Source: Bidens hawaiensis (lineage: Eukaryota; Streptophyta; Magnoliopsida; Asterales; Asteraceae). From it: a DNA stretch of 64,000 nucleotides. The position numbers and the translations under genes were made by a program. The DNA is taken from NCBI GenBank assembly GCA_021521415.1, contig JAIQDT010014347.1, positions 62,001 through 126,000 of the forward strand. Direction: 5' to 3'. Of this stretch, positions 10,859-22,379 are shown piece after piece (the stretch's first letter is position 1; every line of letters starts with the position of its first letter). The notes beneath the pieces are model-generated. The model saw only the letters and a list, made by a program, of their open reading frames with translations. It did not search any database and was not told the origin of the DNA.

Positions 10859-12694
10859 GATATCTATGTATTATTTCACACTACACAGCCGGGCTCGAGT
10901 TGAGCTTTGGCTCGTATAAGATCTTGCACACGAGCTCAAGCCGTGCTTAGGCTCATTAAGGGTTTTCTTAAAATATAAAAAGATAATAAAGTAATGTAAT
11001 AAATTAGTAAATAAATAATATACGTGCTGAGCTCGAGCTTGAAAGAACGACTCACGGGCCAAGCTCGAGCTTAGTCAAGATCAGGCTAGGCCCGACTCGT
11101 TTACAAACCTAGTTGTGCATTGCGAGTAAAGATTAATTATCACAAATTAGGGTTTATATTGATTACTTCTATTTGTTTTTTAGGTATACTGATACTGGAT
11201 TCACTGTTAATGGAGTAAAATACGAAGGCAGTTTACTCTGTGTCGGTAACTTGCTATTGTCATGGACTCCAAAAAAGATGTCGGATATAACTATAAATTG
11301 ATCTTAGTATCTTACACTGTGTGTTATGACCACGTGAATGCGGCGCCTCCTTAAATGCAAAACCAGTCGCAGGCGCTAGGGGTGCAAACGAGCCAAGCCC
11401 GAGCTCGATTAGGCTCGATCTCGGCTTGTATAACTTACACAGAGCTCGAGCTTGAGCTCGGCTCGTTTCGAGCTCTATTTTCAAAGTTCGAGCTCGGTTT
11501 ATGAGTAGATTTTCAAGCTCGAGCTCGGCTCGGGCTCAGCTCGTTTATCATTTATCAACTATTTTTTTATTTAATTATAATTATTTTTATATATTTTATT
11601 CTATTATAATTTTATGTATAAAATAATATATATTATTTAGTTATTTATATTTATTTTTTCATAACATTATACATATTAATAATTATTAAATATATATATT
11701 AAAAAATTTATATAAATGACAGACTTGTTTAGGCTCGCGAGCCCCCTCGAGCTCGATAAGTGAAACTCGGGCTCGTTTATTAAACGAGCTTACTTTTAAG
11801 CTCAAGCTCGGGCTCGGGCCCGATTAAGCTCGGCTCGATCGAGCTTTTTAACGAGCCGACCTCGAGTAGCTCGCGAGCAGCTCGGCTCGTTTGCACCCCT
11901 AGCGGGTGCTGCCCTTTTTTTTGTATTTTCTTATTTATTTTTTTTAAAGTTTCAATGATTTATTAAACTAATAACACGCTCCATCAAAGATTATTTTGCC
12001 TCTTTCACTTACCCTTCCCATAATGAGTGTTAAAGGTGAAAGCTTAATTGCCACCTAATCGCTTACATATCGAGATTTGCCACTTTCACCCTTCTCATAA
12101 CACACAACGTTACATGAAACGAATTTATGAAATTGATTCAGTACATCTAAAATATATCATATGCTAATGTACCTTTTTCGGTTTCACATGACCTAATACT
12201 TGCCATTTTATTATGTGTGCGCAGCCTATCCATCTTCCAAGCAGTGCGACCCATACCAGGTACGATGATTTGATAGTTTGAGGCTCGTTAAATGCTAAAT
12301 TTGAACCGCCTTTTAGTTATGATACGCACGTGAGTAAGTTTTTGTTGATGCATATATACTTGACGGTGCATACACGTTTTATTCCAGAAATTTTGATACT
12401 TGGAACCGGAAGATATATCCAACCTGTAGATCCTGAGACATGCAAGTTCATTCGTTCTACTGGCATGAAGTTAGAGGTCATTGATTCGGTAAGAACTCTT
12501 GACACTTTATTTGTTTTATTTTGCAATATATCTCACGTGTGTTTATATGCATATGTTTATACGTCTTTAATCTGCATGATTTATAATGCTGATACATATT
12601 TTTGCAGAGAAACGCGTCATCTACGTATAACATATTAAATGAGGAAGGCAAGATTGCAGCTGCTGCGCTTCTTCCATATGGAGTTTCTTCTTAG
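10641..12694 (+). CDS. Mth938/NDUFAF3-like (DUF498/598) protein, split gene
   Basis: Five short segments read as one protein: 10641-10675 (DNVPEDQLRFQ), 11184-11300 (DTGFTVNGVKYEGS, GNLLLSW), 12225-12259 (LSIFQAVRPIP), 12388-12488 (EILILGTGRYIQPVDPE, MKLEVIDS) and 12608-12694 (NASSTYNILNEEG, ALLPYGVSS, stop). Phases agree, and introns 1, 3 and 4 have GT and AG ends. Plant relatives of about 150-180 residues with these motifs belong to the Mth938 fold family, whose animal member NDUFAF3 assists mitochondrial complex I assembly; the function in plants is inferred. Odd points: no start codon or N-terminal targeting exon was found; after ...SDITIN an in-frame TGA (11299-11301) falls exactly where exon 2 must end, with no GT donor there; a 525-bp hAT element sits in intron 2. 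It is either a gene with one unusual junction or a young pseudogene. Confidence 0.75.
10887..11110. mobile_element. Decayed relative of the 11377 hAT element
   Basis: The left side (agccgggctcgagttgagc) and right side (ggcccgactcgtttacaaacctag) resemble the ends of the intact element at 11377-11901, with many changes. It lies in intron 1 of the Mth938-like gene. No TSD is readable. Confidence 0.4.
11377..11901. mobile_element. hAT-type MITE inside an intron
   Basis: The ends TAGGGGTGCAAACGAGCC and GGCTCGTTTGCACCCCTA are perfect 18-bp inverted repeats. The flanks 11369-11376 (gcaggcgc) and 11902-11909 (gcgggtgc) match at 6 of 8, an 8-bp TSD. Subterminal DNA is made of GAGCTCG/CGAGCTC words that pair across the element. 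The interior is AT-rich and non-coding. Confidence 0.85.
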
Positions 12695-13440
12695 TAACTT
12701 CTACGAGCTTTCTACTTTACTAGGTTGTTGGAATGTTGAAAACGTCGGATAATCATGCTTTGCAATGATAATGTGATAAAGATTTGATTGTTTGATGAAA
12801 TGTTTGTCGAATAAATTTTGGTTTTGCTGTCATGATCGGTATGATTTTAATGTCTACTTTGTGTATAATGAAAAGAGTGCGTATGAAGATTTTTTACAAG
12901 TGACTAAAATTGACATGTAAATTAAAATCAAGTAAACATTATTAGTTTTTAGTTATAGGTACATACAACGTGACACGTTTGACATACCATGAGTAAAGGG
13001 CGTGGAACGCTGCCACACATTTGGCGTGGTGGGGCGTGAAAAGAGTCTGCATGAGGCAAGTAGCGGGCACGAGTAGCAAATCCACATAATGACAATAGTC
13101 GACTTATAATTTAGACCATTTCGAATTTCACATTACACATACGTCAAGTGTGTGGGAATTATGCGATGAACACACATTTCATATCTCATTTCAAATCTCT
13201 AATAATCGATGTCCTAACTTTGACTATATTTATGTTACCGGGTATTATATATTCATATATTATGATAAGACACAGTAAATAACTAATTTTTTTAATAATT
13301 TTTATGTATACAATTTTAAGTGAAAATGTGCGATCAGCTATCGTAAAGTTTGCTTCATTTCTTGTACACTAACATCCATTCTCTCTTTTCTATGCACCAC
13401 CAATTGGTGGATGCCACATGGCATCCCGTAACTCTAACTA
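12695..13440. other. 3' flank of the Mth938-like gene; no further gene
   Basis: The first ~200 bp should hold the 3' UTR; aataaa-like words occur at 12811. A GC-richer patch (12985-13060, gggcgtggaacgc...ggcgtggtggggcgtg) resembles a small transposon remnant but has no paired end. Confidence 0.4.
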
Positions 13441-13503
13441 TTAGGCCATATGTAGTGGGGCTTGGGTTTGAGCGATTTGGGACGATATTGGGCGCGAACA
13501 CCG

Positions 13504-13700
13504 CCCCCCCCCCCCCCCCCCCCCGCGATAAGTGGGAGAAATGGGGCGGGGTGTTATTATTGCCTGGATGAAGAAAATAATAATATTATTATATTATATG
13601 TTGTGTGTGTATATATATATGTATATGTATATATGTTGTGTGTGTGTGTATATATATGTATATGCATATGTATATATGTTATGTGTGTGACATATATATA
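13504..13700. repeat. C21 tract and TA/TG microsatellites
   Basis: 13504-13524 is 21 consecutive C. 13600-13700 is made of tgtgtg, tatata and gtatatg tracts. Open frames through this stretch on both strands (His/Tyr/Ile/Cys-rich) are products of the simple sequence. Confidence 0.9.
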
Positions 13701-13712
13701 TGTATATGCAAA

Positions 13713-13882
13713 ATGAATCCTAGAAACAACCCGAACTACCAATTTCCTCCTTTCGGTCAACACCATGGTTCGCAAAACCAACCGAACGTGAACTTACAAT
13801 GGAACCCGATGAACCTAAACCAACCGAGCTATCCGTTTCAATTTCACGACCCGAACCTAAACTTGTACGCCAACCGAGCTAT
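13713..13882 (+). pseudogene. N-terminal remnant of a PIF/Harbinger accessory ORF
   Basis: It starts MNPRNNPNYQFPPFGQ and continues Asn/Pro/Gln-rich to about ...LYANRA, then runs into T-rich non-coding DNA. N-termini of this kind are found on the Myb/SANT-like second protein of plant PIF/Harbinger elements, which fits its position inside an element with PIF-type ends. The SANT domain itself is absent, so only the first ~57 residues survive. Confidence 0.45.
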
Positions 13883-14141
13883 ATGTTTTTTTATATTTTT
13901 AGTTATGCATTTTTTTTATTTCTTTTTAATTTTAATGCATTTTTATTTAATTATTTGAAGAAATTGGTTTTTATTTGATTAGTTTAATTATAAAAAGAAA
14001 ATAATAAAAAAAGATACTGTGGGCCCAACTTGTAGCCCCTACACCATTACACCCCAAAAACAAATTCACCCCCTTTGCTGACTGGGCGTCACGTGTAACA
14101 ATTCGCCCCCATTTGTAGCCCCTCCACTACACATAGCCTTA

Positions 14142-15189
14142 TTGTTTTTCAATACAAGTGATTTATGTATATACACACATGCACAAGGAGTTATAAACAA
14201 AAAAAATGCAATTGATGTGGACAAAGGTTGTTACACGTTTGAAACTATAAGTCTTGGATTTGAAACTTTGATGTAAAGTTTTTCAAGTTTTTATTCTTTC
14301 ATAAATGTTCAAATAACTCCCCTTAGTGTTGAGCAAATCTAATTTGTCTGTGAACTTTATAAGAGTTATCTTACACTCTTACATTCTATAAATTTTAATA
14401 AACTTACTTTTTTTTGTTAGTTTTTTTTATGTTCTTTTGATTTTTTTTTTATATTTTACGTTGTTATCTTTAAAGGATGTTGTGTTGTAATTAGTGTGTT
14501 GTTGATGTTTTTTGTCAATATGACACATCGTGCATATATAGTTCAACGTCTTTACATCTACTTTTTATCCATTTTTCTTAATGTTCACGAAAGTTACTAT
14601 CCGTGCGAGAGGGGATGGTGACCGAAGGCGTGGTAGTGGTGTCTTCATGCTTTTATTCGACCTGTGCTATTTAATAGGCGGTCTATTAACCGGCGTCTAG
14701 GCGCTAGGCAGAACTCACGCACCTTGATTTTGGCTAATATGAGGCACTAGGCGCTAGTTGGTCAAAATCAATCATAGTCGGTCCTAGTGGTATAAATTCG
14801 GTCTTAGGCTGTCAAAATCCGTCCTGTGAAATATAAAAATCTAAAACACAAATAGTTATACAAATAGGATCTACAGGTTGGATATATCTTCCGATTCCAG
14901 GTATCAAAATTGCTGGAATAAAACGTGTACCCACAATCAAGAATATATGTATTAACAAAAAATTACACAAGTGACTAATTTTACGAACTTAGCAATAACG
15001 CAATATATTATGAGCATGAAACTTACCGAATCATCTTACCTTGTATGGGTTGCACAAATTAATATGTCAAATAAAGCCATTAAAGTAAAATTAACAAATG
15101 ATATTTTGGATAATATGAATTAGCAATTCCACTAACCGAATAACTTGCTATTAAACTACCAATATGCATATCCCCGTATGAACTTTGTT
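14142..15189. other. No gene seen
   Basis: AT-rich DNA, with a patch at 14670-14830 of repeated ggcgctagg/ggtcaaaatc/cggtcctag words that looks like a worn transposon end. No coding region is supported. Confidence 0.5.
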
Positions 15190-15790
15190 TTTTATATGTC
15201 ATCTTAAACTTATGACTTACTACAAGGATTGTGTTTTCTATCTCTCACAATAGATTCAATGTGAACTCTGTTTTTATGTGTCATCTTGAACCAATCATGG
15301 ATTGCTACAAGGATTGTGTTATATCTCTCGCAATTGTCCCCATGTGAACTTTGCTTTTCTACGTGTCATCTTGGACCAATCATCACTTACTACAAGGATT
15401 GTGTTTTCTATCTCTCTTAATTTTCTCATGTGAACTTTGTCTTTTTTTTTGTCATCTTGAACCAATCATGGCTTGCTACAAGGATTGTGTTTTCTATCTC
15501 TGGCAATTGTCCCGTGTGAACTTAATTTTTCTACGTGTCATTTTGGACCAATCGTCGCTCACTACAAGGATTGTGTTTTACATCTCTCACAATTATCTCA
15601 CGTGAACTTTGTTTTTCTACAATGTGTTGTCTCTTTCGAAAAGATAATAATACATTGCATTCATAAGGAACCCTAGAAACCTAACTAACCATACTATAAT
15701 TTAATATTGGATCAATAATCACTTACTACAAGTATTGTGCTTTTTATCTCTCACAATTTCCTTATATGAACTTTGTTTTATTCTACCATG
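15190..15790. repeat. 86-bp tandem array
   Basis: The word tacaaggattgtgtt recurs at 15221, 15306, 15391, 15477 and 15563, so the period is 85-86 bp. Each unit also has gtgaacttt, cgtgtcatctt and ggaccaatcat. A sixth, weaker unit lies at about 15718-15790 after a ~70-bp interruption. The open frames of 84 and 67 codons here simply follow the repeat. Confidence 0.88.
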
Positions 15791-16035
15791 TGTTATCCCT
15801 TTCAAAAAGATAGTACTATCTTAATTTATAATTCTCAATAAATTTATACTTTTAGGGAGATAAATACAGACATTTAATATTATAAGTATTACTGTAAGGT
15901 TTATGCATTTCTTAGAAAATATGTTTGAAAATCTTGGCGCCAATAATAACACATCTACTACGTGAATATCTTCCAAAGGTTTTAGCTTTGGATGCGAATG
16001 GTATTATTATTGGATGTGAATGCATATCCCCCCTA

Positions 16036-16068
16036 ATAATAATAATAATAATAACACCAAATCGTTTA

Positions 16069-16110
<42 letters not shown>

Positions 16111-16111
16111 T
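16036..16111. repeat. (AAT)n and (ATC)n microsatellites
   Basis: AAT units at about 16035-16053 and about 13 ATC units at 16070-16110. The poly-Met and poly-Ile frames are artefacts of this. Confidence 0.95.
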
Positions 16112-16227
16112 CACCTGCTATAAAAACCTAAATACATGATCTCAAATTTCTTCGGTCTTGTAATCAAGAATCCACCAAACAAAACCCACACCAACAACAA
16201 ATCCTCACCAACATCAACAACCCACTT

Positions 16228-16515
16228 CAATTCACCGTCGTTCTCCTCCATTCCAACCCCAATCCAAACCCTAACTCAAATCCTAATCCCAGATTTAAAA
16301 TTCTAACAACCTCAATTACTTATTCTTGCCAACTTTTATTCTTTTACCTTTCCTCCCTTAACATTCGACTCAATTCACCGTCGTTTTCCTCCATTCTGAC
16401 CCCAATCCAAACCCTAACTAAAACCCTAATCCCCAGATTTAAAATTCTAACAACCTCAATCACTTACTCTGGCTAACTTTTATTCTTTTACCCTTTCTCC
16501 CTTAACATTCAACTC
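16228..16515. repeat. 143-bp unit present twice in tandem
   Basis: caattcaccgtcgtt begins copies at 16228 and 16371. Both contain tccaaaccctaact, cagatttaaaattc and ttttattcttttacc and are about 90 percent alike by eye. The accctaa words are scattered and not a telomere array. Confidence 0.85.
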
Positions 16516-16559
16516 AATTTTTTGATTCAAGAATCTTCATAAAACCCAGAGCAAGACTC

Positions 16560-16745
16560 ACTGGCGTAACACACTGTGGGATGAAAACTCGGGTGGGCTT
16601 GGGATCCGGACGAACAATCACGCAAGGTTACGCTCAAATATTTCATTCATGGTATCCACACAAAGTGACACAAGTGGGAATCGAACTTGGGGTCACCACC
16701 GAAGAACCCAAGCCGTCTTGACCACTAAGCCACAAGTGCAGGATG
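16560..16745 (-). mobile_element. tRNA-derived SINE-like element
   Basis: On the minus strand from about 16745: GTGGCTTAGTGGTCAAGACGG (box A region), then after about 35 bases AGTTCGATTCCCACT (box B). A tRNA-unrelated body follows down to about 16560. This is the architecture of plant SINEs. No clear TSD or tail was found. Confidence 0.5.
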
Positions 16746-16887
16746 GAGATCTCCAACTAGTGTTTGTTATTCGGTGGGAGAGGTATGTGGGTCGCCTCCA
16801 TGCAAGGCCAGAGGGTCCAAGCATGCTATCGGTGTAGAAGCGAGTTACAGTCGCTCATTTGACTCTTAGAAGTAGGTCATGAATATA

Positions 16888-17770
16888 CACTACGTGAATA
16901 TTGGCTTTTAGCCACACACATGCTCTGGGCAGTTTGCCACACCTCGGTCTAAATGTGTGGCTAAAGGTCTCTTTCGCCACACATTTGTTATTCGTGTGAC
17001 TAAAAACACACCTGTTAGAACCTTTAGCCACATAAATTAGATTTTTGTGGCAAAAAATCACACCTGCTGGAACATTTAGCCACACTTTTTCAATTCGTGT
17101 GACAAAAAACACACCTGTTAGAACCTTTAGCCACATAAATTAGATTTTTGTGGCAAAAAATCACACCTGCTGGAACATTTAGACACACTTTTTCAATTCG
17201 TGTGACAAAAAACACACCTATTAGAACCTTTAGCCACATAAATTAGATTTTTGTGGCAAAATATCATACCTGCTGGAACATTTAGCCACACTTTTTCAAT
17301 TCGTGTGACAAAAAACACAGTTGTTCTAAACCGTTAGCCACACATTCATAAAAAAATGTGACTTTTACTTGCCACACTTAGTAAACTATGGCCAAATATG
17401 ATCTACGCTCACAGTAGTTTGATAACGATGTGGTTAAAAACTAATACATATGGCCACACTTACGGGTATATGCGACCATATAGTATTGTTTGTTAGTCAC
17501 TTATAAGTTTTATATGTGGCTAAAAGTTAACGGTGATAGCAAACAAAATGTGTGACCGTTAGTAGTTAATGGCCACACTTTAATTGTTTCATATGTGGCT
17601 AAAAGCTTATACATGTGGTCACACTTAAGGGGTTTATGTGACCATAAAGCATTATTTTATAGCCACTTATAAATTTTTATGTATGGATAAAATCTAACAG
17701 TTACATTAAAACAAAAGTGTGACTATTGATAATTAATAGCCACATTCTAATTCTTTTGTGTGACCAACCA
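16888..17770. repeat. Left subterminal repeats of the CACTA element
   Basis: Dozens of AGCCACA/TGTGGC words occur in both orientations. Within them is a 103-bp unit present three times (cct.ttagaacc at 17011, 17114 and 17217). Confidence 0.85.
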
Positions 17771-18128
17771 GACATCCACCCTGCAGTAACCAATCTGAAC
17801 CCTAATCCATCACCTGCTGCTAATACTTTCATCACTCATTAACATCGATTGAAGCTCATCTTGGTTAGGTAGGTGAGTTATACTTTAATTTTGAGAAATT
17901 TAGGTGTTCAAGGGTTTGAATGTAAGTAATTAGGTCTTGGATTCAATCGATTAGTATTCGTTCTAATTTAAACAATCTTGATACATGTTGCAAGTGACAT
18001 TTTTGAATCTTTACTTTTTATCATTGTTGGATTTATATTTTCTAACGGGGGTTTTTAACATGATTAATTAGAACCCTAGTGATGTCATAAACATGTTAGG
18101 GTTTGAGTTTTGTTGAGAACAGTTGGAA

Positions 18129-18825
18129 GACAGATTCGTTCTCATTTATTGATTGGTCTGTAACTCGCTGTTAAATGATGATTATTGATCGATTTTTGAT
18201 TTTAGGATATAGTATTCTGAGTCTAGTTTCCAGAAAGGTAAATTTTGTAATTTTTGGATGAGTATTGAATACCTTTTATGATTTTACAAAAACATATGTC
18301 AAAGCTGATTCAGGGAGTTATATTCTGGTCCATTTTTCGGACACCATAACTCCCTAATGACAAACCCAAACGGGTTGGTTCCACTTCTGGAACTTAGTAT
18401 TATGAGTTTAAAATATAACCCAATTGGTCTTACACAATTTGGTTTAATGAGTTGATAGAACCATTAAACTAGTTTTTGTTGCGCAATCTGCTGAACTCTT
18501 AGTACCTATCTGTAATGGTTGAATTATTGTGAGTTTTCTATGCTTGAGAAAAATATAATAAAAATTGTTTGAGAAACCTGATTCATATATCATACTGTGG
18601 TAAATTTTGTAGAATTTATCCTTAATCTTTTCTTTGTGAATAAAATCAGTTTGTACGTGCCAGAATCTGTCTCGTGAACTGAATGATCATAAGTTAAGTT
18701 ATATGATGAATATTTGGTTGCTTTACCATGATATGATGTGTGGATACATGTTAGGACTTTCGGTATTGTTGACATTACTTATTATCACCAACGATTCATC
18801 AGGTCAAGTTTGTGTTTGTGTGTGA
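18129..18825. repeat. Internal direct repeat, copy 1
   Basis: It matches 22380-23080 at roughly 85 percent by eye (gagtctagtttccagaaagg at 18219 and 22471, offset 4252). The block contains no open frame of note and may be intron or UTR sequence of the parental CACTA gene. Two copies imply an internal duplication. Confidence 0.8.
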
Positions 18826-19084
18826 GTTCATACGTGGGTCTTAGAGTCATGTGTTGTTGAACATACTCTCATAACTTAAAACACTTGTACTAGGTAACAG
18901 TTAACAAGTCAAATACATTCATTTGGTTTTGAGAAAACTCTGTTACACGTGACACCAAGTTTTGGATTGAAAACACGGACATACTTGCATACTAGTTTTG
19001 AAAACACTAAACGTTTGCCTATACTTGTTTTCTGGATTAAAAACACAAAACTTTTTGAAGTATTGGTTATGTAACCTGCTGAAA

Positions 19085-19865
19085 CGGGCAAAAACGAGCT
19101 GAACTGTTGATTTTTTATTGCTGAATTGCTGCAAAATTGGTCAAAACGTGCTGAAACGAGCTGTTAAGTGCTGAAACGGACTGAAAAATCGATGAAACGA
19201 GCTGTTTAACATGATGTTTGCTGTAAAAGCGAGCTGTTACGTGCTGAAACGAACTGAAAACTTGCTGAAACTAGCTGTTTAACATGCTGTTTACTGTTAT
19301 AATGAGTTGTTAAGTGCTGAAACGGACTGAAAAATTACTGAAACGAGCTGTTTAGCAAGTTGTTTGCTGTAAAAAACGAGCTGCTAAGTGCTGAAATGGA
19401 CTGAAAAATCGATGAAACGAGCTGTTTAACATGATGTTTGCTGTAAAAACGAGCTGTTACGTGCTGAAACAAACTGAAAACTTGCTGAAACGAGCTGTTT
19501 AACATGTTGTTTGCTGTTAAAACGAGCTGTTTAGTGCTGAAACGGAATGAAAAGTCGTTGAAACGAGCCGTTTAGCATGTTGTTTGCTGTAAAAAACGAG
19601 CTGTTAAGTGCTGAAATGAGCTGTTAAGTGCTGAAACGAACTGAAAAATCGCTGAAATGAGCTGTTTAACATGATGTTTGCTGTAAAAACAAGCTGTTAC
19701 GTGCTGAAACGAACTGAAAACTTGCTGAAACGAGCTATTTAACATGCTGTTTGCTGTTAAAACGAGCTGTTAAGTGCTGAAACGGAATGAAAAATCGCTG
19801 AAACGAGCTGTTTAGCATGTTGTTTGCTGTAAAAGGAGTTGTTAAGTACTGAAACGAACTGGACT
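19085..19865. repeat. GCTGAAACGAGCTGTT tandem array
   Basis: Degenerate units of gctgaaacgagctgtttaa, catgctgtttgctg and taaaaacgagctgtta alternate about a dozen times, in a higher-order period of roughly 110-120 bp. The minus-strand open frame through its end is repeat-derived. Confidence 0.85.
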
Positions 19866-19926
19866 GGAACATGAATTTTAATGATAAAACTAAAACATTT
19901 CCTCCATTGTCCTTGTTCAAAAAAAA

Positions 19927-20130
19927 AAGACTCGAGACCCGTTTTGACCCGTTCCGACCTTGACCCGTTTTGACCCGGACCCATTATGACCCGAACCTTT
20001 TGACCCTGACCTGTTCCGACCCGAACCATAACAACCTTTTTTTTAGTTGACCCGTTCCAACCTTGACACGTTTCGACCCTAACCCGTTCCGACCCATAAC
20101 CCATTTCGACCCAACCCAACCCTTTTGCCA
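19927..20130. repeat. GACCCGTTTTGACCCG low-complexity repeat
   Basis: Roughly 20 degenerate copies of a gacccgttycgaccc motif. The 148-codon minus-strand frame over it is an artefact. Confidence 0.85.
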
Positions 20131-20189
20131 CCCCTATGTTTAATGTATATCGATGGTTTAGGCGAGTTGTACCTCTTAAGACACAATTT

Positions 20190-21770
20190 AAAATTATATG
20201 CATAATGGGCCATTAGAGATTTCAAGGCCCAATATGGCCCATTAGGACATGTATGACTTGTATTTGTCTATTATGGTCTAATATGACTCCCTATAACACG
20301 ATATAACCCTTAAATATCTAATGTTACATATCACATGCCATAATAGGCCACTAAGAGATTACAAGCACTAATATGGCCCATAAGAGCGACTATGACATGA
20401 AAAAGGCTATAATGGGCCACTAACACTAACAAGGTCCAATAAGACCTATTGATGAAAGTATCACATGTTATCGGCCATTAACATCTAACTATGACTAATG
20501 ACATTCCTATACAACCTTCTTAGAGCAACTATGATGTGATAAAGGCTATAATGGGCCACAAACACCAATTAAGGTCCAATAAGGCCCATTGATGAAAGCA
20601 TGACATATTATTGGGCTTTAACTAAACTATGACTCACTAAACTCATATTCAACCCTTTTAGAGCAACTATGATATGATAGAGACTACAATGGGTCACTAA
20701 CAACAATCAAGGCCCAAAACAGCCCATTAATGCAAAGTATGACATGCTACTGGGCATTAACACCAACTATGAGTCACTACACTTTTATACAACCTGTTAA
20801 ATTAACTATGACATGATATAGATATATTGGGCCATTAACAACAATCAAGGCCCAATATGTTCCATTAATAAAAGTATAACATGTTATTGGGCGTTGACAC
20901 ATGACTATGGCTCACTACACTCATATACAACCTCCTTGTAGCGACTATGACATGATAGGTGATATAATGGGCCACTAATACCAATCAACGCCATTTGATG
21001 AGACCAACTATGACTCACTACACTCCTATACAACCTGTTAACGTAACTATGACATGATAGACCCATACTGGCCATTTACAACAATCAAGGTCCAATAAGG
21101 CCCACTGATGAAAGTATGACATATTATTGGGCGTAACCAAGCCAAGACTCACTAAACTCATATTCAACCCTTTTAAAGCAACTATGATATGATAGAGACC
21201 ACAATGGGTCACTAACAACAATCAAGGCCCAAGACAGCCCATTAATGCAAAGTATGACGACCAACATGACTCACTACACTCCTATACAACCTGTTAACGT
21301 AACTATGACATGATAGAGACGATATTGGTCATTAACAACAATCAAGGCCCAATATGGCCCATTAATAAAAGTATGACATGTTATCGGGCGTTGACACATG
21401 CCTATGGCTCACTACAATCATATACAACCCTCTTGTAGCAACGGGGACATGAGAGATGCTATAATGACCACTAATACCAATCAAGGCCCATTAATGAATG
21501 TATAACATGTTGGGCCATTGACACAAATCAAGGCCAAATAAGGTCTATTGATGAAAGTATGGTGTGTTTCAGGCGTTAACACCTAACCATGACTAATGAC
21601 AGTCCTATACAACTCTTTTAGAGCAATTGTGACATGATAGATGTTATAATGGGACACTAACACCGATCAATAACTAGTATGACCCACTAATAAAAGTATG
21701 GTTTATTGGGGGTTAACACTGATTACTACACTCTTATACAACTCTTTTAGAGCAACTATAAATATCACTT
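20190..21770. repeat. ~140-bp satellite-like array inside the CACTA
   Basis: The word actatgacatgata recurs at about 20384, 20528, 20666, 20806, 20942, 21046, 21180, 21301, 21439 and 21627. Units are mostly 134-144 bp, with some shortened (104, 121) and one long (188). Each has tgggccactaac, caaggcccaata and aaagtatgacatg words. About ten degenerate copies. Confidence 0.85.
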
Positions 21771-21839
21771 GTATTTATTTTATATGTTTTTATATTTAAA
21801 ATACAATTTTTTTATATTATATAAGTTTTAATTTGTTGT

Positions 21840-21870
<31 letters not shown>

Positions 21871-22379
21871 ACAACTCTTTATTTTAATTATTAAAAATAA
21901 ATTAAATTCATATTTAGTTCATATTAATTTCACTTCACTCAAAATTTCAAATTAAATTCAACCCCCTCTTTTCTTCAAAAAAATTTGAATTACCCTCCTA
22001 TTCTTAAATTTAATTTGACCACATATTTAACCTACCTTTTTTTTCTTTCTCTTCATTCCTTCTTATTATTCTTATTCTTCATCTCTTTACACCAACCATA
22101 ATCCTCAATCATTAATTCTCTAACTCACTCAATTTTTAACCAAATCCTTTGATTCCGGGCTCTAATCTTATTATTTTTGCGAGAGGAATTCACGTGTGGT
22201 GTCGGTTTTCATCAATTCTATCTCGTTTTTTGTCGGATTCGTGTTGAGTGTGAAGAACCCTAAGAACCAAGTTTGAGGATTTTCAATTTTAAGTGTTATT
22301 TCTTGTAATTGAAGCTTAGTACATCTTCTTTCATCGCTAAAAAGGTATGTGCTTCACTTGTTTGATGACAACAGTTTGC

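Larger units (their letters stand above)
13444..14138. mobile_element. PIF/Harbinger-type element with TTA TSD
   Basis: The ends GGCCATATGTAGTGGGGCT and GCCCCTCCACTACACATAGCC are imperfect inverted repeats flanked by TTA at 13441-13443 and 14139-14141. The 695-bp unit carries a 21-C tract, TA/TG microsatellites and a short coding remnant. No transposase domain is present. Confidence 0.75.

Noticed and set aside
13557..13958. Cys/Tyr/Ile-rich frames of 74-117 codons
   Set aside because: Mostly translation of TA/TG microsatellites; only 13713-13882 looks protein-like.
15912..16131. Poly-Met and poly-Ile frames
   Set aside because: Artefact of ATC/AAT microsatellites.
16260..16440. Telomere-like CCCTAA words
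   Set aside because: Only scattered aaaccctaa within a 143-bp duplication, not a tandem heptamer array.
19757..20203. 148-codon minus-strand frame
   Set aside because: Runs through GACCCG and GCTGAAACGAGCTG repeats of the CACTA.
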